The notes under the pieces were generated by a model that was not told the origin of the DNA, made no database searches, and saw only the letters and a program-made list of their open reading frames with translations. A program made the translations under genes and the position numbers. Below, in pieces: positions 24,201 to 34,854 of a stretch of 64,000 nt of DNA. This stretch comes from Rhodamnia argentea (Eukaryota; Streptophyta; Magnoliopsida; Myrtales; Myrtaceae): positions 3,844,001 through 3,908,000 of the forward strand of contig NC_063151.1 in the NCBI RefSeq assembly GCF_020921035.1, read 5' to 3'. The number at the start of each line of letters is the position of its first letter. The first letter of the stretch is position 1.

Positions 24201-27200
24201 GCGATGACCAAGGCATGAAAATACTCAATATCTAGATGACGGTTATTAAGTGTAAGAATTTGTTCATAAGTGACTATAAATCAAAGCAAATATTAACATA
24301 ACAGGGTAAAAAATTTTGTTCATACACATTGGACAAGCCTTGTTAGCCCACTAATTTATCCATCTACCACATCATGCACTAATCAGTAAATACAGATGTA
24401 GCAATTTACCTGAACAGTTGCAGCTGTCACCGTATCAAGGAGTGTGTTGGTTGTGTAACGACTTGATTGCAATCTAATACGCCTTGGTTCAATATCCACA
24501 GAACTCTTCGACCAAAATGAAAATATAGATGAATCTGTCACCTGCATGGCAACATGCATCCATAGGTCAACATTAAGTTGAAAATGGTAAAAGATAGTGT
24601 GAACAAGGACAAACAACTCACTTCACATCTTGTGATGGTCTCTAAAGGGTATATCCTCAAAGTCCGACTTGTCGAAGGATCAAGCATACGAATTCCATCC
24701 AAGCCTATCTGAAAGAGAATATGTAACGTCAAGAGTTAATCGTAAAAAAATCAACCACCAAATGACTGAAGGATTAAAGCAAGAAAGAGACGAAGTGATC
24801 TACTATATTGTCGCAATTCTTGTTTAAAATTAGGTATGTTACAACAAATAAAGAGATACAAATTAATACTAAGAACATGTTAAGGAGATAATCCGAATAG
24901 TCATGAAATCAGTGAGTTCAATAATAGCTGTTCTCCACCTCATATTTACCCCCCGGTGCGGGGGAGAAAAGCACACACTAGTGCATGCACACTGTTGCCA
25001 AAGAAAATTGTGTTAGTTTACTAATAGGTGTTCTATTCCTCCTCTTTCAATAATTGGCACTCAGCAAGAGGGTTGGAGCAACTATTAATGTGATCAAGAA
25101 ATGGATGAAGGGCTTTGAAAAATAAGCTCTGGGAGTCTACACACTGAGTGTTTGATTTGTATGGTTTTAAGTTATTTTTTGCAACGCAAATATTGACATG
25201 TAGATATACCTGTAAAATGTTAATTTTCGAATTAGTAGGAAATAGTTTTTTTAAGCAAACAAAGCAAGTGCTTATGCTACGATAACATTAAGTATTGCGA
25301 ATGAAAAAAAGAGGTTGTTCAATAAAAGTTGAAAAATGAACATTGCAACTTATTAGCTTTGTTAAAATATATAACTATTAAACCGCGCCTTCATCTAAGC
25401 GGTCACATGGTATCAGAGTAAGAGGTCCCGAGTTCAATTCTTCCAAGCCCTTATTTGCCTCCCCAATTAAATATTCCCATGTTTGGTACTAGGCAAAAAA
25501 AGATCGGACTAAGTGTGAAGAAGAGGGAGTGTTAAAATATATAAATATTAAACCGCACCTTTGTCTAACATCTTAAGCTTTTAGAATAGTATCCCACAAA
25601 TCCCACAAAATCTCACAAGCATCTCACAAAATCTAACAGTTTAAACTTTTATAACGATTGGTGGTCGCACAAAATCTCACAAGCTTCTCACAAAAAAGAG
25701 TTGCGGATACTATTGATAGGTTTTAGCAATATACTTTGTAAAGTTCTAACTTCCACAAAGGTATTTCCATCAAACAAATTAAGTACTATGTCCTTACTTC
25801 ATCTCTTGAATGAAATTTTTGCTTACCAAAATTAGTCAAGGCAAAATTAGTCAGTATTACCAAAATCTTTTAAACTTATGAAGTGTCAATTATTTCAAAT
25901 ATCAGCATTTAATTAAGTTGTCAAACAGGACATAACTATTTCGGCTAAAACGGGTCCTCTTTTAGCAAGTCTAGGCTGTTTACTAACTTCTGTACAGTAA
26001 TTGCAGTCAGTGTCCCTCCCCCATTAAATAATCTGGTCAGTAATAGTCATATTGTTAATTGATTTACAATGATTTATGTAATTCTTTTGATATTAGTCTT
26101 TTGAAGGCATCTACAAACAGTGATTGCTCGCATCACATCAATCTCTAACATCTAAATTTCTTTTGATATTAGTCTTTTGAAGGCATCTACAAACAGTGAT
26201 TGCTCGCATTGCATTAATCTCTAACATCTAATTCCTGATAATCTCACATAATTTAATGATAAATCCACACAAACACTTCTATCAATTTAGTCAAACAATG
26301 CTTTTCAAGACATGTAAAGATCAAAAGGGCATATCTCCAACTTCTTAATACAAAAGCGAATGGGAAAACTTATTAGGGTTACCATCTAAGGCAGGCAATC
26401 CTCTATACTTGCTTTGGTAATAAGCAAAGAGTATAACCGGAATTGGAATAATGAAGACAATACGAAGTTACAACCTTGCATGTCTTACGAGCTATCAGCG
26501 TGGGAAGCACTAAGTTTTTTCGGAACAAAAAAATGGTGTTTGCCTGATAAAAAAAGTTATTATTGATTAGGGCAGTTCAGCCAAAACACTAGTTACTTCA
26601 GTTCACTTGGAATGAAGAATCACAATGAAAACTATCACGATATTACAACTGGATCAGTCAAGAGATGCGATATATTCAGTTGCACGTCTTGATTTCTACT
26701 CATATATTGCAGGTTTTTTACATTGTGATAAATCACTTTAATGCTCAGACAGTGTCTCTGTCCTAGAACCCCATAGATTCTTAGGTTAGCCTCTGAATTT
26801 AAGACTAACTAGTTATTAATTGAGTCCAATTTCAGTGGCGCTGAAATACTAACGACGATTCTTACTACTCTGCACTATAGACTTCTAATGGTACAAACTA
26901 AGCAAAATGAACAAGCAAATCTAAACGAAAAGTGAAACGTCATTGACAAACCTCACAGAGAACATCCATTGTACTCTGAGAACCACTTTCAGGCAAGAGC
27001 TTCACCCTAAACTTCTGGACCCCACTCTTCACATCCTGCTGCGTCTCCGCCTTGGGCACTGCTCTTACAATCTTCGGTGAGCTGACTGAAGAATCCTTCC
27101 CAGAAGTAAAACTGATTGGTCTTCCATAATCATCGAACGCAGACCCAGACCAGGTCGACGATTTCGAAGAAGTGCCTCGGGCACCATATGGCTCGACTTT

Positions 27201-27959
27201 CCCTCCTTCATAAGCATACACGCCATCTCCATACCCATCGTCCCGCCTCGAACCCGAACCATACTGCGAAACATCCAATTGCTTCCTGTAGAAATCCGAC
27301 CCGTATTCCGACATACTACGACCATACCCTCCGCCGTACCTATCATCAAGGTACGAGCCCCCCTGATCGTACTTCACGGAATTATCATATGCTGGCTCAT
27401 ACAGCGGCGGGTTGTGCGGAGCTGACGAGGCATAGATGGACGAGTAAGGCGCGTTCGTGCTCGGATTGGGGACTGAACTAGGGTTCAGAGCAGGGGGCGC
27501 GATCGAGGTCTGTGGAGGGTAGCTCGCAGCAGCCTGATGTTGATCGTAGGGCCCGGACGGAGGCACGGGCGCAGGGGCTTGCGGAGGAGGCGCGTAATAA
27601 GACTGCTGCGGCGGAGGCGGCTGGTACGGAGCGTGAGAATCGAACGGAGGGAAGGAGGACGGAGCTTGCGGAGTAGAAGGAACGAAGGACTGCGGCGGCG
27701 GCGGCGGCGGCGCTTGCGGATTGGAATTGGAGATCGGAGGCGGGGCGAAGGAAGGGGCGGTCGGAGGGGCGATCGGATCGGCGATTGGAGCGTTGTAGGG
27801 AGGGTAGACGGAGAAATCGGAGGGGGAGTAGCCGGAGGAGAAGGGCGGCGCGGAGGCGAAGGAGATCGGGGGTTGATCGGCGGCGTTAGGGGTTGGGCCC
27901 GGGTTCGGTAGGTGAGGGTAGTGGTAGTACGGAGCGGAGGTGTAGTCGCCTTGTTGCAT
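21250..27959 (-). CDS. FREE1: FREE1/FYVE1, FYVE-domain ESCRT component
   Basis: Plant endosomal sorting protein that binds PI3P and VPS23 and acts in multivesicular body formation and vacuolar sorting. Ten exons: 27959-26952, 24708-24622, 24541-24410, 23702-23571, 22361-22296, 22212-22102, 21958-21866, 21701-21668, 21496-21426 and 21327-21250. All phases fit and the product is 603 aa. Residues 1-240 are Pro/Gln/Tyr-rich and disordered, with a PTAP motif at 66-69 that suits VPS23 binding. The middle contains GLDGIRMLDPSTSRTLRIYP. The FYVE finger spans about 462-511 (CTAC, RRHHCRNC, CDKC, CDRC), and intron 5 splits it between RR and HHC. The C-terminus has a coiled segment and CPIC/CGVC cysteine pairs. 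The Arabidopsis counterpart (At1g20110) is of similar length. The gene is intact. Confidence 0.95.
25360..25625 (+). mobile_element. TRIM-like miniature LTR element in FREE1 intron 1
   Basis: The short 5' terminal repeat starts TGTTAAAATATATAACTATT at 25360 and ends in CA at 25407. It is followed at once by a primer-binding site, TGGTATCAGAGT (25408-25419). A purine tract AAGAAGAGGGAG precedes the 3' repeat, which starts TGTTAAAATATATAAATATT at 25530. The inside is about 120 bases with no coding capacity. This layout is that of terminal-repeat retrotransposons in miniature. The 3' end is obscured by repeats of CACAAAATCTCACAAGC. A decayed relative is at about 15078-15215. Confidence 0.65.
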
Positions 27960-27960
27960 G

Positions 27961-28093
27961 ATGAGAGAGAGAGAGAGAGAGAGATTGGATTGGTTTTTGG
28001 TTGATGACGATGAAGAAGAAGAAGAAGACGATGATTCTGTTGCTTAGGAACGCGGAAATATGAGGGGGAGAGAGAGAGAGAGAGATTCTGGAG
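27961..28093 (-). repeat. CT-rich 5' UTR microsatellites of FREE1
   Basis: On the sense (minus) strand this is a pyrimidine-rich leader with two (CT)n runs (GA runs at 27963-27984 and 28069-28084 on the plus strand) and a TTC-rich tract between them. Such CT-rich leaders are common just upstream of plant start codons. Confidence 0.55.
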
Positions 28094-28099
28094 AATAGA

Positions 28100-29364
28100 A
28101 ATTGGGTGGAGTCTGGCACACGCGAAGTTACGGTGAGTCGGCGGGATTGACTGGATGATTGTCTCGTAAGGTCAAGGTCAAGATTGGAATTTCAGTTCCA
28201 GGGTGGTGGGAGAACGTGGACCCGCTTGATGACGGGGAGAGGCCGGTGGGACCAAAGATCAGTCTTCCCCCGCCGTCTCGTCCGGCGTCCTGTGGTGGCT
28301 GGGCTGATTTTTGAGACATTCTATGGTCCCTGTAGCGATATACACGACCGACCGGTTCGGTACATAATGGGCATCGTTAGAATTGAAATAGTGAAGAATA
28401 ATTGATCACTAATAATGCATTTGCCGAAAGAATGTTATTTTGATTATGAAAGTAAGTTCCTAAGAAGAGGGGAAAAAAAAAAAAGATCTACAGTAGATTT
28501 AGATTGTTTACGATCTTTCACGTAAAATTACATAGTTTTAACTTGTCATTTACAGAAAATTATTGAAATTTGTGTTCAATGAGGACACCAACTAAGTATA
28601 AGTACCTTCACTCACGATAATTTGAGTTATTTTATTATGCTACTGTTTAAATAAGGTGCAGAAAATGCAGAAAAGGGAAATGTGAGGGTGGAACGAGCAA
28701 CAGAAGAGTAAAATGTTTGGCCTGTCGAGGAACCGATCAAAGAACACAGTCAAGGGTCAAAATCCCAAAAACGCAGAAAATGCGAAAAATCGAAGAAGGC
28801 CATGAGTTGTGTAGGCGTCCATTGCCTTTAGACCCACATGACCACGACAGCATTCTGTTCTGGTAATCTCATGGTTAAGGACATATATAGAGGTCATTCG
28901 TATAACAGAGAAAGCCTCAGTTAGGAGTTGCACGCACACTGCTATCATTTTGGCTACAAAGCTTCACTTAAACGTCTGCAGATGCTGGGGTGACTTCTGT
29001 GGCGTTTAAAAAGCTTCTCCATAGTCAAGCAGCAGCAGAAGGTAAACCACAAAGCAAGTATTAGGTCACTGAGCCCATACATTCACAGAACACACCCATC
29101 GCTTGCAAATGAATTGCTGGTTTATAGCGCGATCAGCGCATACAATTCATATGAAATGCGTATCAATATGGCAAAAGCAACTTATTGACCCAGTACTCTC
29201 TCACTGCTATGAAGAACAGCAGAAATAGCCCAAAATGCTGACAGAAAATAAAATGAAGGGGAAGGGGGTGGTTAAGAGTAAGATTCTTATGAGGCTTGGG
29301 GCATTGCCGTCTCCACAAAATCATGCGCTGTCTTCTAATTTCATTCCCTAGACTTGGGCCATGA
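28100..29364. other. Intergenic between FREE1 and the PGES2-like gene
   Basis: The first 250 bases are GC-rich and form the FREE1 promoter side. The rest is AT-rich and includes the 3' flank of the PGES2-like gene. I found no convincing frame, RNA gene or bounded transposon. Confidence 0.4.
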
Positions 29365-32300
29365 CTAAGTCATTACTCTAGCAGAATCCCCCACGGCGCG
29401 TTGCATTCTGTCATACCATTCACCAATCCGAGTATGATCCACCATATCTTTACCAGATTGGAGGTGGCGGATTGGCCTCAGGACGCCAAAAACAGCAAGA
29501 TCAGCTAAATTAGGCTTTACGCCACCTGTTGCAGACAACCACCAGACAAGAGAGTCAACTCTTGCAGCATTCATCTCGCTGCTTCTGACCAACCAATGAG
29601 CAGAACCAATCAAGCTTACCACAATATGGCCTTCCCTTTAAAGCGTCCACCCATGTTTCAGCAGCTTCATACAAGACTGCACGTTCATCTGTAATGTTGT
29701 GTTTCTTCTTCAACTTCTTCGACACTAAATACATAGCTGCAGCTCCGCTGTACTTAGCAACTAATCTCTCCATGAAGCTGAAGTTGCCTACAATTGTGAA
29801 CGCTCATTAAACTATAATATTAATCTATTGCATTATATAGAGTAAGCATGATAGTAAATAAGCAAATCATTCCTTGCAACTAGCAGAATAAATACACTGA
29901 GGAGTACACAAAGGTTCACTTAAAACTATTATTTATTGAAATTTTAGTACATGAGAAATATACAACATCAGAGAGAAAAACAAATGACAAACTAAACCAA
30001 GCAAGACTGGAAATAGATGAAACTAGAGTATGGAGTTGGATCCCATAAGCACTTAGAATACCAAGACTGAAGAATATGAAAACTAGTGCACTTCAACTAT
30101 AGGTCCTAGAGCCAAACCGAAGCCGAACAATGAATTTAAGTGAGTCTAGTACTAACAATGATCAAAAGAAATGAAAGCTTGCGATATTAGCAACATTAGC
30201 CCAACCACAAAAGATTAGATCAGTCACGAAGAAAAAGGAAGACCATATGGATGTTGACTGAGTCCTTGTAGCGCCTTGAAATGTCTACTGTTATAGCATG
30301 TATAAGTTGCAGACTTTTGCCACAGTGTATAACTCAAAGTGTCATAATTGTCAAATCATTTTACTGGTTTGAGCGTGTCAAAAGATGTGGGCATTCAGAA
30401 AATCTAAACTTGTTTATCTTTAAGAAAAGAAACTCCACAGATTCCCAGAAAGCTCTGGATATGCTCAAAACAGCTATGATCTGGGAATTAGGTTATGGTT
30501 TCTCGATTCAAAGCCCTGCTATGCTCAAAACAGCTATGACCTAAGAAGTAAGGATGTTTCAAATTGACGTCCTGCGATAGACAACAAGACGATACCATAT
30601 CACAGCAGAAAAAATGAAAACTTGAGCCAGTGGACTAAGCTCCCTATGGGGTGGATCAGAGTTTGCTTGCTTTATCCTTGGACAAACAGCTTGACTCATG
30701 GTCAGCTCTTGCCGCTATGCCAAAGTAAACCTTCCCAGAAAAAATCCCTTGCCAAGTCAACTAATGTGAACTAAAGCATAATGACGCACCTAGCTTAGCC
30801 TCACTACTCGTGGCTCAGTACAAGGCAAACAATGATCATGCTCTTTGAAAAAATAGAAGCTTGGGCACATCCATAGGTTGAGGTTCCCATTGTTTACTTG
30901 CTAGCTACCAGTAAAGTGCACAATGCTTTCACACATCTTGTAGACAGCTCTTTTGCTTGTAAAGTAGAAGTATTAAAATAACAGCAACAGCAAAGTTTTC
31001 CACACTAATTGCTTGCTTTTGTCACGATTGGAACAAGTTATCAACAGTTAGCAACTAAATGGGTCGAAACTTCAAAAGAAAAAGGAAACAATCAGCGAGC
31101 TGGTCCCTTGAAAGACAGATACGTTACCAAAAACAACACAGGAGCACTGATGCATGAGTTGTACTTACCATGGGTAGTAATATAGTCAAATGACTCGAGG
31201 GCCTCTGAAGGAGTTCTGTATATATTTGGTGATAAAACATGAACCAAATGATTATCTACCCACCTACATCCAGTCATATTACGCACCAATGGTGAGTCGG
31301 TGACATTGCATGCTTTATAGGAGAAATTTAGGGGAATTTGGAGAAACGGAAATGAAATGTCACAGAATCCCCAGAAACAGAAAGAGAATGGCAGAGAAGT
31401 TAATTGTACCCACGCCACTTCCTCTCCTCCTCATCTTCCGGCACATCATCAGGATGAATTTTTCCGAACAACTGATCAATGATAGCTGCACACACCAAAA
31501 TTGTTCATTGCAGAGTGTGACTGAAAATCATAAGACCTTCAAAGAGTTGCCCGTTCAGAAGAAAAGGCCGCATGCTTGAAAATTAGCTACTACTAATTAC
31601 ATCAACAAGAAAGAACAAGAATAAAATAAAAAGTATCAGGGAAATGATCAACAACCTGAAGAGTCATTCATCTGATTTCCATCAACCATCAATATAGGCA
31701 CCTTCTTGTAATCAGACCATTTGATCTCTTTCTTGCTCATGGGGTTGACCTCCACAACTTTGTGTGAGATTTTATAGTAATCCAAGAACGCTGAAGGGGG
31801 AAAACAACATCAATCATGAGATCAAGGACACCAAATGCGGGATGCATAATTAACAATAGCTAACAGAAAAACTAAGAATCATGAGAGATGCCATATGCCA
31901 GCAGGCAGCAGCCCAAGCAAAGCCACACTCCAGCATTTTAAAGTCTCTCATTTTAGTTTGGTCTTCCTGGTCAAGAACTATTTTCCTAAATATTCTCTAG
32001 AACCTGGTTATGGTTTCCGATGCAATCCATTAATTTCATCACCACCATTTTTCATTTTTCCCAGCTCCAACTTCCCATTCTTATGATGAGAGGAAAGAAG
32101 TAATGCTTCATATGCAAAGTCTCCCAATTACTGGCACACAAAATCCTAATGATTTGGATTGCCAGAGATAGCAAATGTGCTCGTGCCTTGTGGTCCATGT
32201 AGGATTTTCTATTTTGTGTACACAGAGAAGAACGAAAGAAAGAAACCACTCTGAGTGAAAAAATTCTCGAGGACATTCTGATTCTGACCAGAGAAAGAGA

Positions 32301-32849
32301 TCAGCCAAAGCATTCATCCTCAAGACGCATCTCTCGGTTGATACACTGCATTAGACTAAACTCGTTTTCAATAATACTTTGCAAGCTCGACCTTCCAGGA
32401 CCAAAGTCCACTAACTACTTAGCCCACAAACAAGAAGCAGCACATACCCAAACGGTGAAGCACTTCACTCGCTGAACCATTTTAGCTCCGTTAGATGTTC
32501 TAGAGAAGCTGAGTAGCTCACCTTTAACTTTGTTGCAGAAAGGGCAAGCCTCGTACTGGTAGAGAACGACGTCGTCGGCGAGAAACTTCGCCCCTCGCGA
32601 GCCCTCTTCCCGAGCGGCAGACGTCGCCGCGGCGGACAGGAGCCTGGCCCCCGCAACGCCATGGGACGCGGAGGGAATCAACGGCCAGCGTCGGCCGCTC
32701 AATACCTCGGAGAGCCACGGAGAGCTCGTGCTCGCCTGGGGATTGCGTAGCGCGGCTTGAAGAAGGCGGTGCTGGGAGGCGCCAGTGGCGGCCGCGCCGG
32801 CTACGACGGCTCGGGTCAAAGTGGTAGCACCTCTGATCGACCTCGTCAT
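29365..32849 (-). CDS. Prostaglandin E synthase 2-like, GST-fold protein
   Basis: Member of the membrane-associated PGES2 / glutathione S-transferase-like family (Arabidopsis relative At5g42150 from memory); the plant substrate is unknown. Six exons: 32849-32522, 31790-31656, 31485-31410, 31263-31169, 29787-29620 and 29525-29365. Phases fit and the product is 320 aa. Residues 1-80 are rich in Arg, Ala and Ser with few acids, like a mitochondrial presequence. A glutaredoxin-type motif CPFC lies at 102-105, followed by VNPMSKKEIKWSDYKKVPIL, the thioredoxin-fold part that binds thiols. The C-terminal helical half contains DLAVFGVLRPI and GEWYDRM. Intron 4 is 1.38 kb. The gene is intact. Confidence 0.9.
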
Positions 32850-33111
32850 CGTTCAAATTCGGATAGCGGGAGACCTTTCAGTGCAAGAGGAATGGTGAGG
32901 ACTGCGAATGCGAACCGGTAGGTTGAAAGTGAAGCAGGGAAGAAATTATTTTTTTTTTTTTGGTCGAAAGGCAGGGAAGAGTTCACCGCGTAGAAGGTTC
33001 TCCATGGAACTGGCGCGTGACGGAAAACGCTACGGTGGCGCGTGATGCTTCAAGCTGTGCGTTTGGCACTGATATTTCCGGTGTCTTAATATTGAAGCAT
33101 TTTGTAGCTAA

Positions 33112-33655
33112 GGGCGCGCATGGTAACACTTCTGCTTCTGAAACACCATCAGAAGCAGAAGTTGATTTTTCAACTTCTCCATCAAAAGGAGAAGTTGATT
33201 TTTCAACTTCTCCATCAAAAGTTGATTTCTCATAAAAAAAGACGTTTGATAAAATTTCTATTTCTAAAATTTTTACTTTTAATAAAATACCGGCGGCGGC
33301 GGCGGCGGGGGGCGGCGACCGGCGGCGGGCGGCGGCGGGCGGCGGCGGGCGGCGGCGACCGGCGGCGGGCGGCGGCGGGCGGCGGGGACCAACGGGCGGG
33401 CATTGGTCGGCGGAGTCGAAGAAGTGATTTCTGAAGCCGAGAAGCTAAAATTTTTAGCTTCTCAAAGTTGGCCAAAAATCCAACCGTAAGTAGAAATCTC
33501 TTTCAGAAGTAGAAATTTCTACCGGAAGTCAATATTTTTACCAAACGGATTTCAGGTTCAGAAGCACTTTTGAAGTGTCTTTACCAAACGGATTTCGGCT
33601 TCAGAAGCACTTCTGAAGTAGAAATTCGGCTTCACAAGTGTTATCATGCGCGCCC
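33112..33655. mobile_element. PIF/Harbinger-type MITE, 544 bases
   Basis: Terminal inverted repeats are GGGCGCGCATGGTAACACTT on the left and its near-perfect reverse complement on the right (AAGTGTTATCATGCGCGCCC). They are flanked by the 3-base direct repeat TAA (33109-33111 and 33656-33658). A TWA target duplication with GGG-starting ends is typical of PIF/Harbinger (Tourist-like) elements. Inside are direct repeats of AGAAGTTGATTTTTCAACTT and a GGC/CGG tract. It lies about 260 bases upstream of the PGES2-like ATG, possibly in its promoter. Confidence 0.85.
33290..33396 (+). repeat. GC-rich GGCGGCGGGC microsatellite inside the MITE
   Basis: About 107 bases are built from CGG and GGCGGCGGGC words. 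Frames through it give Arg/Gly/Ala-rich or Pro/Arg-rich strings, which are artefacts of the repeat. Confidence 0.75.
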
Positions 33656-33659
33656 TAAA

Positions 33660-34440
33660 CTACGCCGTGCGAATTAAGCATGCAAAATAGAATAAAATAG
33701 AATGAGACAAAAAAAATTAAGAATATAAAAGAGAGAATTCTATAAAATCAAGGCTATATTTGTTTCACGAGAAAATAAGTTGTTTCGAAAAATATTTTTC
33801 GAGAAGTTAATTTCCAAAAAAATAATTATATTTTTTGATGTTTGGTTGAAATATGAAAAAGTCTCGATTTTTTTTTCATTGTTTAAGTAGTTAAATTAGA
33901 TTTTTCGGGCACTTGGTATACAAATTTCAAGCCCCTCCTAAAATTATTTTTAAACGATTTGTGAAATCGATCTTGGCTTTTTAGTATGATTTTATCCTTC
34001 AGAACTTTTTAATTTATGAGGTGATCATAAGCTCGCTAGACTCGCACAAGCCCAATTAACTCGTAGAGTTTGGCTAGTCCCCTTTGATTCGTCGAAGTCC
34101 GTCCTTAACCGTTATGTGATTTTAATATGATTCTTCCTTTCTTTTTTAGATTATTTCCTTTTTTATTTCTTTTTTCAACTTCCATCCTTTTCTAATAAAA
34201 TTTTATTATTGTTATTTTGTATCTTTATACAATTATATACTTCTATTAATATAATTTTTAAATTTAAAAAATTTGTTATTAAAAAAATTATATTTAGATA
34301 TTCTATTCGTCTTTAGCCCATCTTTCCAAATGGGTTAGTTTTATGTGGGACATATCTCTTTTATATCTCACTTCATCATTTTTTGTGTAGGCATCAAACG
34401 CATCCTGTCCTGAATTTTACAAACGTACCCTTAAATGATA
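33660..34440. other. AT-rich intergenic sequence
   Basis: This is A/T-rich DNA with many homopolymer runs. I recognise no gene, RNA or bounded element. It separates the divergent PGES2-like and MSRCFPY genes. Confidence 0.35.
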
Positions 34441-34492
34441 TTTAACACATTAATGATCTCTGATTATGGGCGGGCCCGAGTGAGAAATCATA

Positions 34493-34682
34493 AGGCCCAA
34501 TGCAAGGCCCGACCCAGCCGCGCTCAGGTTTCTTTTTGGCCTAAGCCGAGACGCAGACCTAGAATAAGGGCATTATCGGTATATGGCAAACGCGCTTCAT
34601 TAAGTCGGCAAGTTTCTCTATAAATACAACCCTGCCTCGATCGAGGTCAGTATAGAAAGCAAAAGCTTCGAGTCTAGGGTTT
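34493..34682 (+). promoter_or_regulatory. Promoter: site II, TATA box and telo-box
   Basis: AGGCCCA (34493-34499), a reverse site II element, is followed by more GGCCC words, then TATAAATA at 34619-34626. A telo-box (TAGGGTTT, 34675-34682) lies about 50 bases after the TATA box, in the likely leader. Site II plus telo-box is the usual pattern of strongly expressed growth-related plant genes. The downstream ATG is at 34855. Confidence 0.65.
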
Positions 34683-34854
34683 CTTCCTCTCCCGCGTTCT
34701 CCTCCTCTTTCTCTCCCTCGCTAGCTCCATAGCCCGCGCCTGTGGGCGTATTTGTTCTGCTTCTCTGCAGTCTCACCTCGCGTTGGGATTGAATCGGGTC
34801 GATCCATCCTTGTGCCTCAAGATCTCGTGCGGGTGAAAGGCGAAGTTGGGCACG

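Noticed and set aside
27537-27911. Plus-strand arginine-rich frame of 124 codons
   Set aside because: It is antisense to the proline-rich first exon of FREE1.
33120-33475. Arg/Gly/Ala-rich and Pro/Arg-rich frames
   Set aside because: They are artefacts of the GGCGGCGGGC repeat inside the PIF/Harbinger MITE.
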